Of a DNA stretch of 64,000 nucleotides, positions 35,140 to 44,470 are shown piece by piece. The stretch lies in assembly GCA_036389485.1 (NCBI GenBank), contig DASVPR010000029.1, positions 1 through 64,000 on the forward strand, read 5' to 3'. The first letter of the stretch is position 1. Every line of letters starts with the position of its first letter. A program made the translations under genes and the position numbers. The notes beneath the pieces are model-generated. The model saw only the letters and a list, made by a program, of their open reading frames with translations, searched no databases and had not been told where the DNA came from. The stretch comes from CADCVT01 sp036389485 (GTDB taxonomy: Bacteria; Actinomycetota; Thermoleophilia; Solirubrobacterales; Solirubrobacteraceae).

Positions 35140-36939
35140 TTATCGTCTGAGAGCGGACTCGGTTCCACCCAGGCTGCCGGGGCCGGCGTAGGTGAGCGGC
35201 CCGCGGGTGGTGACCGAGGCCGCCTGCTCGGCCACCGGCGGCGGCCGGCGCTTGCGCAGCGCGACGCTCGCCGCGAGCAGCGCGCAGCCGAGGACGAAGC
35301 TCCACGCGACCGCGCCGAGCGGCCCCGCGTAGCCGCCCGAGAGCAGCAGCACGGCCTCCCACGCCAGCTCGATCGGATCGAGGCCGAACTGCTCGGCGTA
35401 GTACGCGCCGACGAGCGCGAACGGCACGGCCCCCGCGAGCACGAGCCCGACCAGCACCGTCCGCGGCGCCCGGACCTCCGGCACGGTCGCCAGCAGCCAC
35501 AGGTGCAGCGCGGGCGCGAGCAGCAGGCCGGTGTACGGGTTGGCGATCCACACGCCGACGCCGAGCACGACCAGCGCCGGCGCGAGCGCCGCCGCGGCGC
35601 CGCCCGTGTCCTCCTCGACGTCCCGCACCCGTCCGGCGCCGATCAGCCGCCGCAGGAGCGGCCGCAGCAGGAAGCCCAGCACCAGCGCGAGGACGACCGC
35701 GGCCAGGCCGGCGGCGTCGACCGGGAGCGCCTCGGGGTCGACCGGTCCGAGCACGTCCGGCAGGACGCCGGCCAGTCCGAGTACGCGCGCGAACGACGCC
35801 GCGAGCAGGAACGGGAACGCGCCCGCGAAGATCCACCGCCCCCACGGCGCGATCGGCGTGCGCCGCCGCCGCACCCGCGCGACCCCGTCGACCGCCGCCA
35901 CGAGCAGCGGGAAGAGCAGCATCCCGCCGAGCAGCCGCACCGCCCAGACCGGGATGACGCGCCGCTGGAAGACGAGGTACTTTCGCGGCCCCTCGGGCAC
36001 GTCCGGCCCGTTGTCGAGGGCGCTGATCGAGCGCAGCGCGGCGCGCCCGAACTGCTCCAGGCGCTCGCGCGACACCTCCGCGCCCGGCCGCGGCCCGCGT
36101 TCGCCGGTGACCGAGAGTGTGACCGCGGCGACTCCGTCGGCGCCGAGCGCGCCCTGGCCCGTCAGCGTGAGGGGCACCGCCTGCCGCGCGAGCTGGGCGA
36201 GCGCGCGCGGCGAGCCGGGGTCGTCGACGTCGGCCTCCAGCTCGACGGCGTTCTCCACGGTCCGCCGCAGGCGCATCGGCGCCATCCCGCCGCTCTCCGA
36301 CCACGGCACCACCACCGGCAGGTCGTAGCCCGACGTGCTCCCCATGTCGCCGAGCACGACCGCCGCGTCGACGGGGCCCGGGAGGTCGCGCGCGAGCCGG
36401 CGGATCCCGGCCACGCCGCCGCTCCCGCCGCTGGTCGAGACCAGCGTCAGCGTGCGCCGCGTGCGCCGCCCCTCGAACACCCGCGCCAGCTCGAGCAGCG
36501 CCGCGGTCGCGGACAGGCGACCGAGCGACCCCGGGTCCGCCGCGTCGCGCTCGGCGATGACGAGGATCCGCCGCTCGTCGCGGCCCGTCCGCTCGCCGAT
36601 CACGGTCGGCAGCGCGGTCTCGCCCTCGATCGTCCGCCCCTTGACCGGCCGGACCGTGGTCGTGAACCCGCTCGCCTCGAAGACCTCGCGCACGCGCACC
36701 GACAGCGCGTCGTCGCCCAGCGACCCGGGCCGCCGGTCGTGGAAGCGGTCCTCCGGGTCGTCGGCCTCCTGCAGCAGCCGCATCGCCCGGTCGCCGGAGA
36801 AGGCGTCGGGCGCGAGCGTGGTGCCGATCGGCCGCGGCCGCTCGGCCAGCGAGAACGCGACAACGACCGCCGCGACGAGGAGCGGAACGAACGCGCTGCG
36901 GTAGATGCGGACGTCCAGCATCAGGCCGGTTGTCACCAT
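35140..36939 (-). CDS. Polytopic membrane protein with degenerate M28 (aminopeptidase-like) domain
   Basis: 599 aa: one TM (~15-30), an extracytoplasmic alpha/beta domain (~40-310), then about eight TM helices (~330-580). The soluble domain keeps the M28 secondary pattern (ILVIAERDAADPGSLGRLSATAALLELARVF, then TLTLVSTSGGSGGVAGIRRLA). However, the usual metal ligands are gone: the H-x-D, DNxSG and EE positions read ERDA, GRLSA and GGSG. It is therefore probably a non-catalytic M28 fold. Role unknown. M7 at 36921 is another start. It is divergent from the response-regulator gene with a 17-bp gap. Confidence 0.75.
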   Translation of the reverse strand: MVTTGLMLDVRIYRSAFVPLLVAAVVVAFSLAERPRPIGTTLAPDAFSGDRAMRLLQEADDPEDRFHDRRPGSLGDDALSVRVREVFEASGFTTTVRPVKGRTIEGETALPTVIGERTGRDERRILVIAERDAADPGSLGRLSATAALLELARVFEGRRTRRTLTLVSTSGGSGGVAGIRRLARDLPGPVDAAVVLGDMGSTSGYDLPVVVPWSESGGMAPMRLRRTVENAVELEADVDDPGSPRALAQLARQAVPLTLTGQGALGADGVAAVTLSVTGERGPRPGAEVSRERLEQFGRAALRSISALDNGPDVPEGPRKYLVFQRRVIPVWAVRLLGGMLLFPLLVAAVDGVARVRRRRTPIAPWGRWIFAGAFPFLLAASFARVLGLAGVLPDVLGPVDPEALPVDAAGLAAVVLALVLGFLLRPLLRRLIGAGRVRDVEEDTGGAAAALAPALVVLGVGVWIANPYTGLLLAPALHLWLLATVPEVRAPRTVLVGLVLAGAVPFALVGAYYAEQFGLDPIELAWEAVLLLSGGYAGPLGAVAWSFVLGCALLAASVALRKRRPPPVAEQAASVTTRGPLTYAGPGSLGGTESALRR

Positions 36940-36956
36940 ATGAGGAGATCGGACGC

Positions 36957-37670
36957 ATGGCCGAGCGCTCTCCCCGCATCCTGCTCGTCGACGACGAGCG
37001 CGCCATCCAGACGCTGCTGTCGTACCCGCTGCAGAAGGACGGCTACGAGGTCGTCTGCGCGTCCGACGGCCGCGAGGCTCTCGCGCGCTTCGACGACAGC
37101 CAGTGGGACCTCGTCGTCCTCGACGTGATGATGCCGCGCCTCGACGGGCTCGAGGTGTGCCGCCGGATGCGCGCCAAGAGCACGGTCCCGATCATCATGC
37201 TCACCGCCCGCGCGGAGGAGGTCGACAAGGTCGTCGGCCTCGAGCTGGGCGCCGACGACTACATCACCAAGCCGTTCTCGCTGCGGGAGTTCCGCTCGCG
37301 GGTCAAGGCCGCGCTCCGCCGGTCCACCTGGGCGCAGCGCAACACCGAGCTGGCCGACGACGAGCCGCTGGAGACCGGCGAGCTGCGGATCGACTTCGGG
37401 AAGCGGACCGTCCGCATGCGCGGCGAGGACGTGCAGGCGACGTACGTCGAGTTCGAGATCCTCAAGGCGCTCGCGTGCAACCCCGGCCGCGTCTTCACGC
37501 GCGAGATGCTGCTCACCCGGATCTGGGGCGACTCCGCGTTCCGCGACCCGCGCACGATCGACGTCCACATCCGTCACCTGCGCGAGAAGCTCGAGGTCGA
37601 CGCGAAGGACCCGGAGTACCTCTTCACCGTGCGCGGCGTCGGCTACCGGTTCCGCGACACGGACGACTGA
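36957..37670 (+). CDS. OmpR/PhoP-family response regulator
   Basis: 237 aa. Receiver domain: D12-D13 (LLVDDE), phosphoacceptor D56 (VVLDVMMPRLDG), T in MLTAR and K in YITKPF. The DNA-binding winged helix has YVEFEILKALACNPGRVFTREMLLTRIWG and TIDVHIRHLREKLE...RGVGYRF. A gaggag site lies about 10 nt before the ATG at 36957. Its stop overlaps the histidine kinase ATG (ATGA-type), and HtrA follows. The layout resembles actinobacterial envelope-stress pairs such as MprAB-PepD. Confidence 0.94.
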   Translation: MAERSPRILLVDDERAIQTLLSYPLQKDGYEVVCASDGREALARFDDSQWDLVVLDVMMPRLDGLEVCRRMRAKSTVPIIMLTARAEEVDKVVGLELGADDYITKPFSLREFRSRVKAALRRSTWAQRNTELADDEPLETGELRIDFGKRTVRMRGEDVQATYVEFEILKALACNPGRVFTREMLLTRIWGDSAFRDPRTIDVHIRHLREKLEVDAKDPEYLFTVRGVGYRFRDTDD

Positions 37671-39055
37671 TGGCCCTCCGCCTGATCCGCACCCGGCTCG
37701 CGCTGCTGGTCTTCGCGGTCGCGGTGGCGGCGGTGGGGTTCGTGTACGTGTACGTCGCGCCCTCGCTCGAGGACAACCTCGAGGAGCAGAAGCTCGAGAG
37801 CCTCGCCTCGGACGCCGACGAGTTCTCCGACCCGATCATCGCCGGCCGCGACCTCGACATCGAGAAGCTGAGGAAGGTCGTCGCGCAGACCGGCGACCGC
37901 GCGAGCGCGCGGGTGACGCTGCTGCGCGTCGACCGCGTCAGCGGCTCGCTCCAGACGCAGCCGACCGCGGACTCGGTCGGGGAGACCGGCGATCTGCAGT
38001 TCGAGGTGGCGACCGAGGCGGCGCGGACGCGGCGGATCGCGACCGGCACCGAGACGAGCGTCGACGGCCGCCTCGCGCAGGCGGCGCTCCCTGTGCTGCG
38101 CGGCGACGACGTCGAGCGGGTGATCGTGTACTCCGCGCCGCTGAGCGACGTCGAGGCGAACGTCGACCTCGTGCGCGACCGGATCCTCCTGTCCGGCGCG
38201 ATCGCGCTGCTGCTGGCCCTCGGCGCCGGCCTGCTGCTCGCGTCGCGGCTGGCACGCAGGATCGGCGTGCTCGAGTCGACCGCGCGACGGGTGGCCCGCG
38301 GCGACCTGTCCGTCCGCTTTCCCGTCGACCGCGACGACGAGCTCGGCCAGCTCGCGGTCGCGCTCGACGACATGCAGCGCCAGCTCGCCCAGCTCGACGA
38401 GGCGCGCAAGCGGTTCATCGCGACCGCCTCCCACGAGCTGCGGACGCCGATCTTCTCGCTCGGCGGCTTCCTCGAGCTGCTGCAGGACGAGGAGCTCGAC
38501 CCCGAGACCCGCGACACGTTCCTGACCCAGCTGCGCGACCAGGTCGACCGGCTCGGCAAGCTCGCCACCGACCTGCTCGACCTCTCCAAGCTCGAGGCCG
38601 GGTCGCTCGAGCTGCGGCCGGAGCCGACGGACCTCGGCGTGCTGACGCGCGCGGTCACAAGCGAGTTCGAGCCGGCCCTGGCGCGCCACGACTCGAGGCT
38701 CGAGGTGCGGCTGGCGCGCGGCGGCGTCGAGGCCGAGGTGGACCCCGAGCGGGTGGCCCAGATCCTCCGTATCCTCATCGACAATGCCCTCGCGCACACG
38801 CCGCCCGGGACCGACATGGTCGTCACCGCCGATCGCCGCGACGGCCGCGTGAGCCTATCGGTGCGCGACTTCGGCGAGGGCATCAAGCGCCATTCGCTCG
38901 AGCGGCTGTTCGAGCCGTTCTACAGCGCCGGCGACAACCAGGGCTCCGGCCTCGGGCTGGCGATCGCGCGCGAGCTCGCGGAGCGGATGCAGGGGCGCCT
39001 CTCCGTCGAGGCGCTGGCCGGCCGGACGACGTTCACGCTCGAGCTCCCGGCGTGA
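37670..39055 (+). CDS. Membrane sensor histidine kinase
   Basis: 461 aa: TM1 (~8-28), an extracytoplasmic sensor domain (~30-170), TM2 (~172-192), HAMP (~193-245), HisKA with H255 (ASHELRTP) and HATPase_c with N (ILIDNALAHT), G1 (VRDFGEGI), F (LFEPFY) and G2 (GSGLGLAI). It is translationally coupled to the regulator (ATG overlaps TGA). It should phosphorylate that regulator in response to an envelope signal; the stimulus is not readable. Confidence 0.94.
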   Translation: MALRLIRTRLALLVFAVAVAAVGFVYVYVAPSLEDNLEEQKLESLASDADEFSDPIIAGRDLDIEKLRKVVAQTGDRASARVTLLRVDRVSGSLQTQPTADSVGETGDLQFEVATEAARTRRIATGTETSVDGRLAQAALPVLRGDDVERVIVYSAPLSDVEANVDLVRDRILLSGAIALLLALGAGLLLASRLARRIGVLESTARRVARGDLSVRFPVDRDDELGQLAVALDDMQRQLAQLDEARKRFIATASHELRTPIFSLGGFLELLQDEELDPETRDTFLTQLRDQVDRLGKLATDLLDLSKLEAGSLELRPEPTDLGVLTRAVTSEFEPALARHDSRLEVRLARGGVEAEVDPERVAQILRILIDNALAHTPPGTDMVVTADRRDGRVSLSVRDFGEGIKRHSLERLFEPFYSAGDNQGSGLGLAIARELAERMQGRLSVEALAGRTTFTLELPA

Positions 39056-40269
39056 GGAAGCCGGTCCTGATCCTCATCGCCGCGCTCGCGCTGGCGGCGG
39101 CCGGCTGCGGCGGCAACTCCGGCGACGACGGCTTCGGCGGCTCGTCGGGCGACGGCGGCGGCGGCCCCGCGGAGACCGTCGAGAAGACCACGCGCGTCGA
39201 GGTCATCCGCCAGCAGGGCGGCGAGGGCGGCTTCGACGCCCGCGCGATCTACAAGCGCGCCAGCCCCGGCGTCGTGACGATCATCAGCGTCTTCGAGGGC
39301 GGCGGCGTGAGCAGCCTCTTCGGCGGCGACGGCGGGGACGGCGACGAGCAGAGCGGGCAGGGCTCCGGCTTCGTCGTCGACGAGGAGGGCGAGGTCGTCA
39401 CCAACGCCCACGTCGTCACCCAGGGCGAAGGGCGCGACATCGAGAAGGCGCGCGAGGTCTACGTGAAGTTCGCCGACGACAACCAGGTCCCGGCGGACAT
39501 CGTCGGCTTCGACCCGAACGCCGACGTCGCGCTGCTGAAGCTCAAGGAGAAGGACGGGCTGACGATCCGCCCGCTGCCGCTCGGCGACAGCGAGAGCGTC
39601 ATCGTGGGCGAGCCGGTCGCGGCGATCGGGTCGCCCTTCAGCGAGGAGCAGTCGCTGTCGGTCGGCGTGGTGTCGGCCACCGACCGCGGGATCGAGTCGC
39701 TGACCGGCTTCGAGACGCTCGGCGCGGTGCAGACCGACGCCGCGATCAACCCCGGCAACTCCGGCGGGCCGCTGCTCGACGCCGACGGCAAGGTGATCGG
39801 GATCAACGCCCAGATCCGGACGCGCAGCGGCGGCGGTGAGGGCGTCGGCTACGCGATCCCGGTCGACGGGATCAAGCGCTCGATCGAGGACATCAAGCGC
39901 GACGGCGAGGTGCGGTACGCGTACCTCGGCGTCTCGACGACGGCCGTCTACCCGCAGCTCGCCGAGCGCTTCGACCTCGGCACCGACCACGGCGCATGGG
40001 TCCAGGAGGTCGTCGAGGGCGGCCCGGCCGACAAGGCGGGCATCAAGGCGGGGAGGGGCGAGCAGCGCTTCCAGGCGCGGCCGGTGACGCCCGGCGGCGA
40101 CGTGATCACGAAGATCGACGGGCACGCGATCGACACCGAGACCGACCTCGGGATCATCGTCGCCGAGCGGCGGCCCGGCGACAAGATCGAGCTCGAGCTG
40201 CTGCGCGGCGGCGAGCGCCGCACGGTCCAGGTCGAGCTCGACGAGCGTCCCGAGCAGATCTCGCCGTAG
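39052..40269 (+). CDS. HtrA/DegP-type serine protease lipoprotein with PDZ domain
   Basis: 405 aa from a GTG that overlaps the kinase stop. A lipobox (LAAAGC, C19) is followed by a Gly/Asp-rich linker. The trypsin-like domain has H120 (TNAHVV), D158 (ADVALLKL) and S237 (GNSGGPLL). The C-terminal PDZ domain runs from ~285 to 395. It degrades or refolds envelope proteins. It is the third gene of the RR-HK-HtrA operon, as with PepD downstream of MprAB, so it is a likely regulated output or feedback partner. The PDZ carries an extra GRGEQRFQARP insertion near 341-351. Confidence 0.93.
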   Translation: MRKPVLILIAALALAAAGCGGNSGDDGFGGSSGDGGGGPAETVEKTTRVEVIRQQGGEGGFDARAIYKRASPGVVTIISVFEGGGVSSLFGGDGGDGDEQSGQGSGFVVDEEGEVVTNAHVVTQGEGRDIEKAREVYVKFADDNQVPADIVGFDPNADVALLKLKEKDGLTIRPLPLGDSESVIVGEPVAAIGSPFSEEQSLSVGVVSATDRGIESLTGFETLGAVQTDAAINPGNSGGPLLDADGKVIGINAQIRTRSGGGEGVGYAIPVDGIKRSIEDIKRDGEVRYAYLGVSTTAVYPQLAERFDLGTDHGAWVQEVVEGGPADKAGIKAGRGEQRFQARPVTPGGDVITKIDGHAIDTETDLGIIVAERRPGDKIELELLRGGERRTVQVELDERPEQISP

Positions 40270-41177
40270 TGGCCGGCGCGCTGACCCTGGACCTCGCGAC
40301 GTCGCTGCGCGAGGTCGTCCTCCCGTTCCTCGGGTCCCACGCCGGGCGGGTGCGCGAGGGCACGGCGCCCGGCGGCGACGCGACGTTCGCGATCGACGCG
40401 CGCGCGGAGGAGCACCTCGAGGCGTGGGTCGCCGAGCACGCGCCCGGCGTCGCGTTCTACTCGGAGGACCGCGGGCTCGTCGGCAGCGGCGAGCGGGTGC
40501 TCGTCGTCGACCCGGTCGACGGGACGCGGCCGGCGATGGCGGGCTTCGAGTCCGCGTGCGTGTCGGTCGCGCTCGCGCACGGATCGACCATGGGCGACGT
40601 CGAGGAGGCCGCGATCGTCGAGATCAAGTCCGGGCACCACTTCCTCGCGCGGCGCGGGGGCGGCATCACCGCCTCGCAGCCTCTGCGTCTCTCCCCCACC
40701 ACCTCGCTCGACCGCATGTTCTGGGTCTACGGCCTGCGCGGGCGGCCTGCCCGGGTCGTGGTCGAGGTCCTCGCCGAGCTCATCGACACGTCGTCCGCGT
40801 GGGGCGCGGTGTTCGACCTCGGCTCGGCGACGTACGACACCACGCGCATCCTCACCGGCCAGCTCGACGCGTACGTCGAGCCGTCGCCGCGGATCGTCGA
40901 GGAGGTGCCGGGCATGGTCGCCGCGTTCGAGCGGGTCGGCCGCGGCGCCGTCCTCAACAACACGCCGTACGACCTCGCCGCCGCGGTCCTGTGCCTCGTC
41001 GAGGGCGGCGCGGTGGTCACCGACGCACGCGGCGAGTCGCTCGACGACCGCCCGCTCCTCGGCTCGGGCGTGGAGCACCAGCTGTCGTGCGTGGCGGCCG
41101 CCAATCCGGCTTTGCACCGGAAGTTGGTCGAGGCCGTCGATCAAGGCATCCGTCGCCTGGCCGAAACTCTCGGCTGA
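40269..41177 (+). CDS. Inositol monophosphatase-family protein
   Basis: 302 aa, GTG overlapping the htrA stop by 1 base. IMPase signatures are FYSEDRG (Glu-Glu-like metal site, here ED), VVDPVDGTRPAMAGF (DPxDGT motif) and the distal FDLGSATYDTTRILTGQLDAYVE, where the usual GSxAxDL/VA segment is changed. Members dephosphorylate inositol-1-P or similar sugar phosphates (myo-inositol supply for phospholipids and mycothiol). The modified first and third motifs make the substrate uncertain. It is coupled to the stress operon upstream. Confidence 0.8.
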   Translation: MAGALTLDLATSLREVVLPFLGSHAGRVREGTAPGGDATFAIDARAEEHLEAWVAEHAPGVAFYSEDRGLVGSGERVLVVDPVDGTRPAMAGFESACVSVALAHGSTMGDVEEAAIVEIKSGHHFLARRGGGITASQPLRLSPTTSLDRMFWVYGLRGRPARVVVEVLAELIDTSSAWGAVFDLGSATYDTTRILTGQLDAYVEPSPRIVEEVPGMVAAFERVGRGAVLNNTPYDLAAAVLCLVEGGAVVTDARGESLDDRPLLGSGVEHQLSCVAAANPALHRKLVEAVDQGIRRLAETLG

Positions 41178-41199
41178 CCTATAGCGTTAGCGCTCTCCC

Positions 41200-42477
41200 A
41201 TGCTCCAGCCCGTCGCCGTCGGCAGCAAGACCCTCGCCGACTACCAACACATCGTGGGCCGTGACCTCGTCGAGGAGATCCGGTCCCTCGCCGAGCCGCT
41301 GAAGGGCGCGCGCGTCCTCCACCTCTCGGCGACCGCGTTCGGCGGCGGCGTCGCGGAGATCCTCTACACGCTCATCCCGCTCATGAAGGACGTCGGGCTG
41401 GACTGCGAGTGGCAGGTCATCTACGGGCGCGAGGAGTTCTTCAACGCGACGAAGCTGATGCACAACGCACTCCAGGGCGCGCCCGAGGACCTGTCGCCGG
41501 AGCAGTGGGACGTCTGGCGGCGGTACAACGAGATGAACTCGCGCGAGCTGTCCGAGGGGTGGGACGTCTGCATCGTCCACGACCCGCAGCCGGCGGCGAT
41601 GCACCAGCTCGTCCCGGAGAAGGCGGGCCTGTGGGTCTGGCGCTGCCACATCGACGTCTCCACGCCGAACCCGGCGACGATCGCGCAGCTGCTGCCGTAC
41701 ATCCGCGACTACCCGCAGTCGCTCTTCCACGTCCAGACCTACGTGCCGGACGGCATGGGCGGGCACGTCAACGTCGTCCCGCCGGCGATCGACCCGCTCG
41801 CGCCGAAGAACATGGCGCTCTCGCCGGAGGACGCGTCGTACGTCTGCCAGCAGTTCGGGATCGACGTCGACCGGCCGCTGTTGTGCCAGGTCTCGCGGTT
41901 CGACCCGTGGAAGGACCCGCTCGGCGTGATCGACGCCTACCGGCTCGTCAAGGAGCAGCTGCCCGAGGTGCAGCTCGCGCTGGTCGGCTCGATGGCGTCG
42001 GACGACCCCGAGGGCTGGGACTACTTCAACGCGACGATCGCGCACGCCGGCGGCGACCCCGACATCCACATCCTCAACAACTTCAACAACGTCGGGGCGA
42101 TCGAGGTCAACGCGTTCCAGTCGTGGGCCGACGTCCTGATCCAGAAGTCGACCCGCGAGGGGTTCGGGCTGACCGTCTCCGAGGCGATCTGGAAGGGCCG
42201 ACCGTTCATCGGGGGCAATGTCGGGGGAATCCCGTTGCAGGTGCGCAACGGGATCTCGGGATATCTGGTGGACGACGTCGAGGAGTGCGCGGAGCGCGCG
42301 GTCGACATCGTCAAGGACCCGGCGCTCGGGAAGGCGCTCGGGCGGCGCGGCAAGGAGCACGTGCGCAAGCACTTCCTGATGCCGCGCTACCTCCGCGACT
42401 ACCTTCGGATCATGAACGAGGGCTCGAACGGCGCGGCCCCGGCGGCCGCGGCCGCTGCGGCTGAGCCGCCTGCATGA
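41200..42477 (+). CDS. Trehalose-forming glycosyltransferase (TreT-like, GT4)
   Basis: 425 aa GT-B fold: RVLHLSATAFGGGVAEIL at the N-terminal nucleotide-sugar loop, IVHDPQPAAM, WRCHIDVSTPN, VVPPAIDPLAPKN, CQVSRFDPWKDP and STREGFGLTVSEAIWKGRPFIGG (the E-x7-E segment). This is the trehalose glycosyltransferring synthase pattern, making trehalose from an NDP-glucose and glucose. The Ala-rich tail is probably disordered. It overlaps the next gene by 4 bp (ATGA) and the two act on related substrates. Confidence 0.87.
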   Translation: MLQPVAVGSKTLADYQHIVGRDLVEEIRSLAEPLKGARVLHLSATAFGGGVAEILYTLIPLMKDVGLDCEWQVIYGREEFFNATKLMHNALQGAPEDLSPEQWDVWRRYNEMNSRELSEGWDVCIVHDPQPAAMHQLVPEKAGLWVWRCHIDVSTPNPATIAQLLPYIRDYPQSLFHVQTYVPDGMGGHVNVVPPAIDPLAPKNMALSPEDASYVCQQFGIDVDRPLLCQVSRFDPWKDPLGVIDAYRLVKEQLPEVQLALVGSMASDDPEGWDYFNATIAHAGGDPDIHILNNFNNVGAIEVNAFQSWADVLIQKSTREGFGLTVSEAIWKGRPFIGGNVGGIPLQVRNGISGYLVDDVEECAERAVDIVKDPALGKALGRRGKEHVRKHFLMPRYLRDYLRIMNEGSNGAAPAAAAAAAEPPA

Positions 42478-43937
42478 GCGCGGCGCTGGTCCTCGTCTCC
42501 AACCGCGGGCCGGTGACGTTCGGCCCCGACGGCGAGGTCAAGCGCGGCACGGGCGGGCTCGTGACGGCGCTCACGGGCCTCGCGTCGCACCGCGAGACGA
42601 CGTGGATCGCCTCGGCGATGACCGACGAGGACGCCGAGAAGGCGGCCTCCGCCGGCGGACGGCCGTTCACGGTGCAGTCGCCGGCGGGCGGGTCGTTCGA
42701 GGTGCGGCTCGTGGCGTCGGACCCGGACGCCTACGACCGCTTCTACAACGTCTTCGCGAACCCGATGCTGTGGTTCATCCAGCACTACCTCTGGGACCTG
42801 TCCAACGCCCCGAACATCTGGCGCCACGAGGTCGAGGCGTTCGAGCACGGCTACAACGTCGTCAACGAGGACCTCGCCGAGGCGGTGCTCGAGGAGATCG
42901 ACGGGGTCGCCGACCCGGTCGTGATGGTCCACGACTACCACCTGTACACGCTGCCGGCTCTGGTGCGGCGCGCGCGGCCGGACGCCTTCCTGCACCACTT
43001 CATCCACATCCCGTGGACGCAGCCGGACGCGTGGCGGGTGCTGCCGCGGGTGATCCGGCGCGAGATCTTCGAGGGGCTGCTGTCGAACGACATCGTCGGG
43101 TTCCACACGCGGTCGTACAGGTGGAACTTCCTGCAGTGCTGTCGTGACCTCATGGACCTCGACGTCGATTTCAGGCGGGGCGTGGTCGCGTTCGAGGGAC
43201 GTGACGTGTGGGTGCGGGCGTATCCGCTGCCGATCGACGCGGGCGCGACGTGCCGGGTGGCGTCGTCTGCGCGTACCGCCGAGTTCGAGGCCGAGCTGTT
43301 GCGGCGCAAGCGCGAGTTCCTGCTGTTGCGCGTGGATCGTGCGGATCTGTCGAAGAACGTGCTGCGCGGGTTCTCGGCCTTCGATCTCTTCCTGGACCAG
43401 CACCCTGAGTTCCTGGAGCGCGTCACCTTCGTCGCGCAGCTCATGCCGTCGCGGACCGACGTGCCGGAGTACGCCGAGTACCTGGAGCGGATCGAGGCTC
43501 TCGTCGCGGTCGTCAACCACAACCACGGGACGCCCGACTGGATGCCGATCCAGCTCAAGCTGCGGGACGACCTGGAGGAGGCGATGGCCTCCTACAAGCA
43601 CTACGACGTGCTCTTGGTGAACGCGATGTTCGACGGGATGAACCTCGTGGCCAAGGAGGGGCCGCTGGTCAACGAGGTCAACGGCGTCTCGATCCTCTCC
43701 GAGAACACCGGCGCGCACGAGGAGCTCGGGAAGTACGCGCTGTCCGTCAACCCGTTCGACATCCAGGAGACGGCGGACAACATCCACGCCGCGCTGACGA
43801 TGCCCGCGTCGGAGCGTGCGGCACGGATGCGCGGCCTCCAGGAGATCGTCACCGCCCGCGACCCGGGCGACTGGATCGACGAGCAGCTCGCCGACATCCG
43901 GAACAAGAAGTCCGCGCTCGACCAAGCCCGCTCCTGA
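42474..43937 (+). CDS. otsA: Trehalose-6-phosphate synthase-like (GT20)
   Basis: 487 aa GT20 protein: LVSNRGPV at the N-terminus, GTGGLVTAL, WFIQHYLWDL, VMVHDYHLYTLPALVRR, FIHIPWTQPDAWRVLP, NDIVGFHTRSY, and RADLSKNVLRGFSAF, ending DGMNLVAKEGPLVN...SENTGAHEEL. It should condense UDP/ADP-glucose with glucose-6-P. The segment after NRGP differs from E. coli OtsA (no GGLA glycine loop), which is common in actinobacteria. No trehalose-phosphatase gene (otsB) is beside it. Translation is coupled to the TreT-like gene. Confidence 0.87.
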   Translation: MSAALVLVSNRGPVTFGPDGEVKRGTGGLVTALTGLASHRETTWIASAMTDEDAEKAASAGGRPFTVQSPAGGSFEVRLVASDPDAYDRFYNVFANPMLWFIQHYLWDLSNAPNIWRHEVEAFEHGYNVVNEDLAEAVLEEIDGVADPVVMVHDYHLYTLPALVRRARPDAFLHHFIHIPWTQPDAWRVLPRVIRREIFEGLLSNDIVGFHTRSYRWNFLQCCRDLMDLDVDFRRGVVAFEGRDVWVRAYPLPIDAGATCRVASSARTAEFEAELLRRKREFLLLRVDRADLSKNVLRGFSAFDLFLDQHPEFLERVTFVAQLMPSRTDVPEYAEYLERIEALVAVVNHNHGTPDWMPIQLKLRDDLEEAMASYKHYDVLLVNAMFDGMNLVAKEGPLVNEVNGVSILSENTGAHEELGKYALSVNPFDIQETADNIHAALTMPASERAARMRGLQEIVTARDPGDWIDEQLADIRNKKSALDQARS

Positions 43938-43984
43938 GCACCGTCCTGCCTGACCGTCGGTATCCGACGCAAATCCAGGACAGC

Positions 43985-44410
43985 TCACTCGAAACCGAAC
44001 TCCGGCGCGCCCGCGGTCCCGCCACGCGCGCCCGAAGCACCATCCGCGGCGGGGCCGCCGCCACCCGCGACCGGACCGCCGCCACCCTCACCAGCCCCTC
44101 CAGCGCCGGCCCGCCCCGCCGCGCGCGAAGGAACGGAGCGCCGCGCCCGCGCGTGCCGCCGCCCCTCCACCCGCCGCCGCCCCACCGGCCGACGCCGAAC
44201 CTCGGCACCGCGCCGCTCCACCCGCCGCGGCACCGCGACCGGATGGCGCTCCGCCCCCGAAGGCGCGGTCACCTCCGCCGGCGTCGCACCGGCCGGAACC
44301 TCCGGCGGCGCCGACCGCAACCTGGGCCACAGCACGATCAACGCGACCACGCCGAGCACCGCCGCGGCTCGTCCGACGTTGCCCCACCTGACGCGACGTA
44401 GGAGCTCCAC
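43985..44410 (-). CDS. Possible single-span membrane protein with basic Gly-rich tail
   Basis: From a GTG at 44410, 141 aa: MELLRRVRWGNVGRA, one hydrophobic helix (AAVLGVVALIVLWPRL), a Pro/Thr stretch and a long Arg/Gly/Ala tail ending EFGFE. The helix preceded by basic residues looks genuine; the tail could be disordered. It is divergent from rpsF. No family recognised, and the tail composition makes a false prediction possible. Confidence 0.5.
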   Translation of the reverse strand: MELLRRVRWGNVGRAAAVLGVVALIVLWPRLRSAPPEVPAGATPAEVTAPSGAERHPVAVPRRVERRGAEVRRRPVGRRRVEGRRHARARRSVPSRAAGRAGAGGAGEGGGGPVAGGGGPAADGASGARGGTAGAPEFGFE

Positions 44411-44470
44411 ACCCGAACGAGGCTCGACCGGCGACCGGATCGCCCCCTCGCTACAGTGTTCGGCCGTCCG

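Noticed and set aside
41183..41194. AGCG-TTAG-CGCT inverted repeat before the TreT-like gene as an operator
   Set aside because: A 4-bp arm is expected often by chance in such GC-rich DNA.
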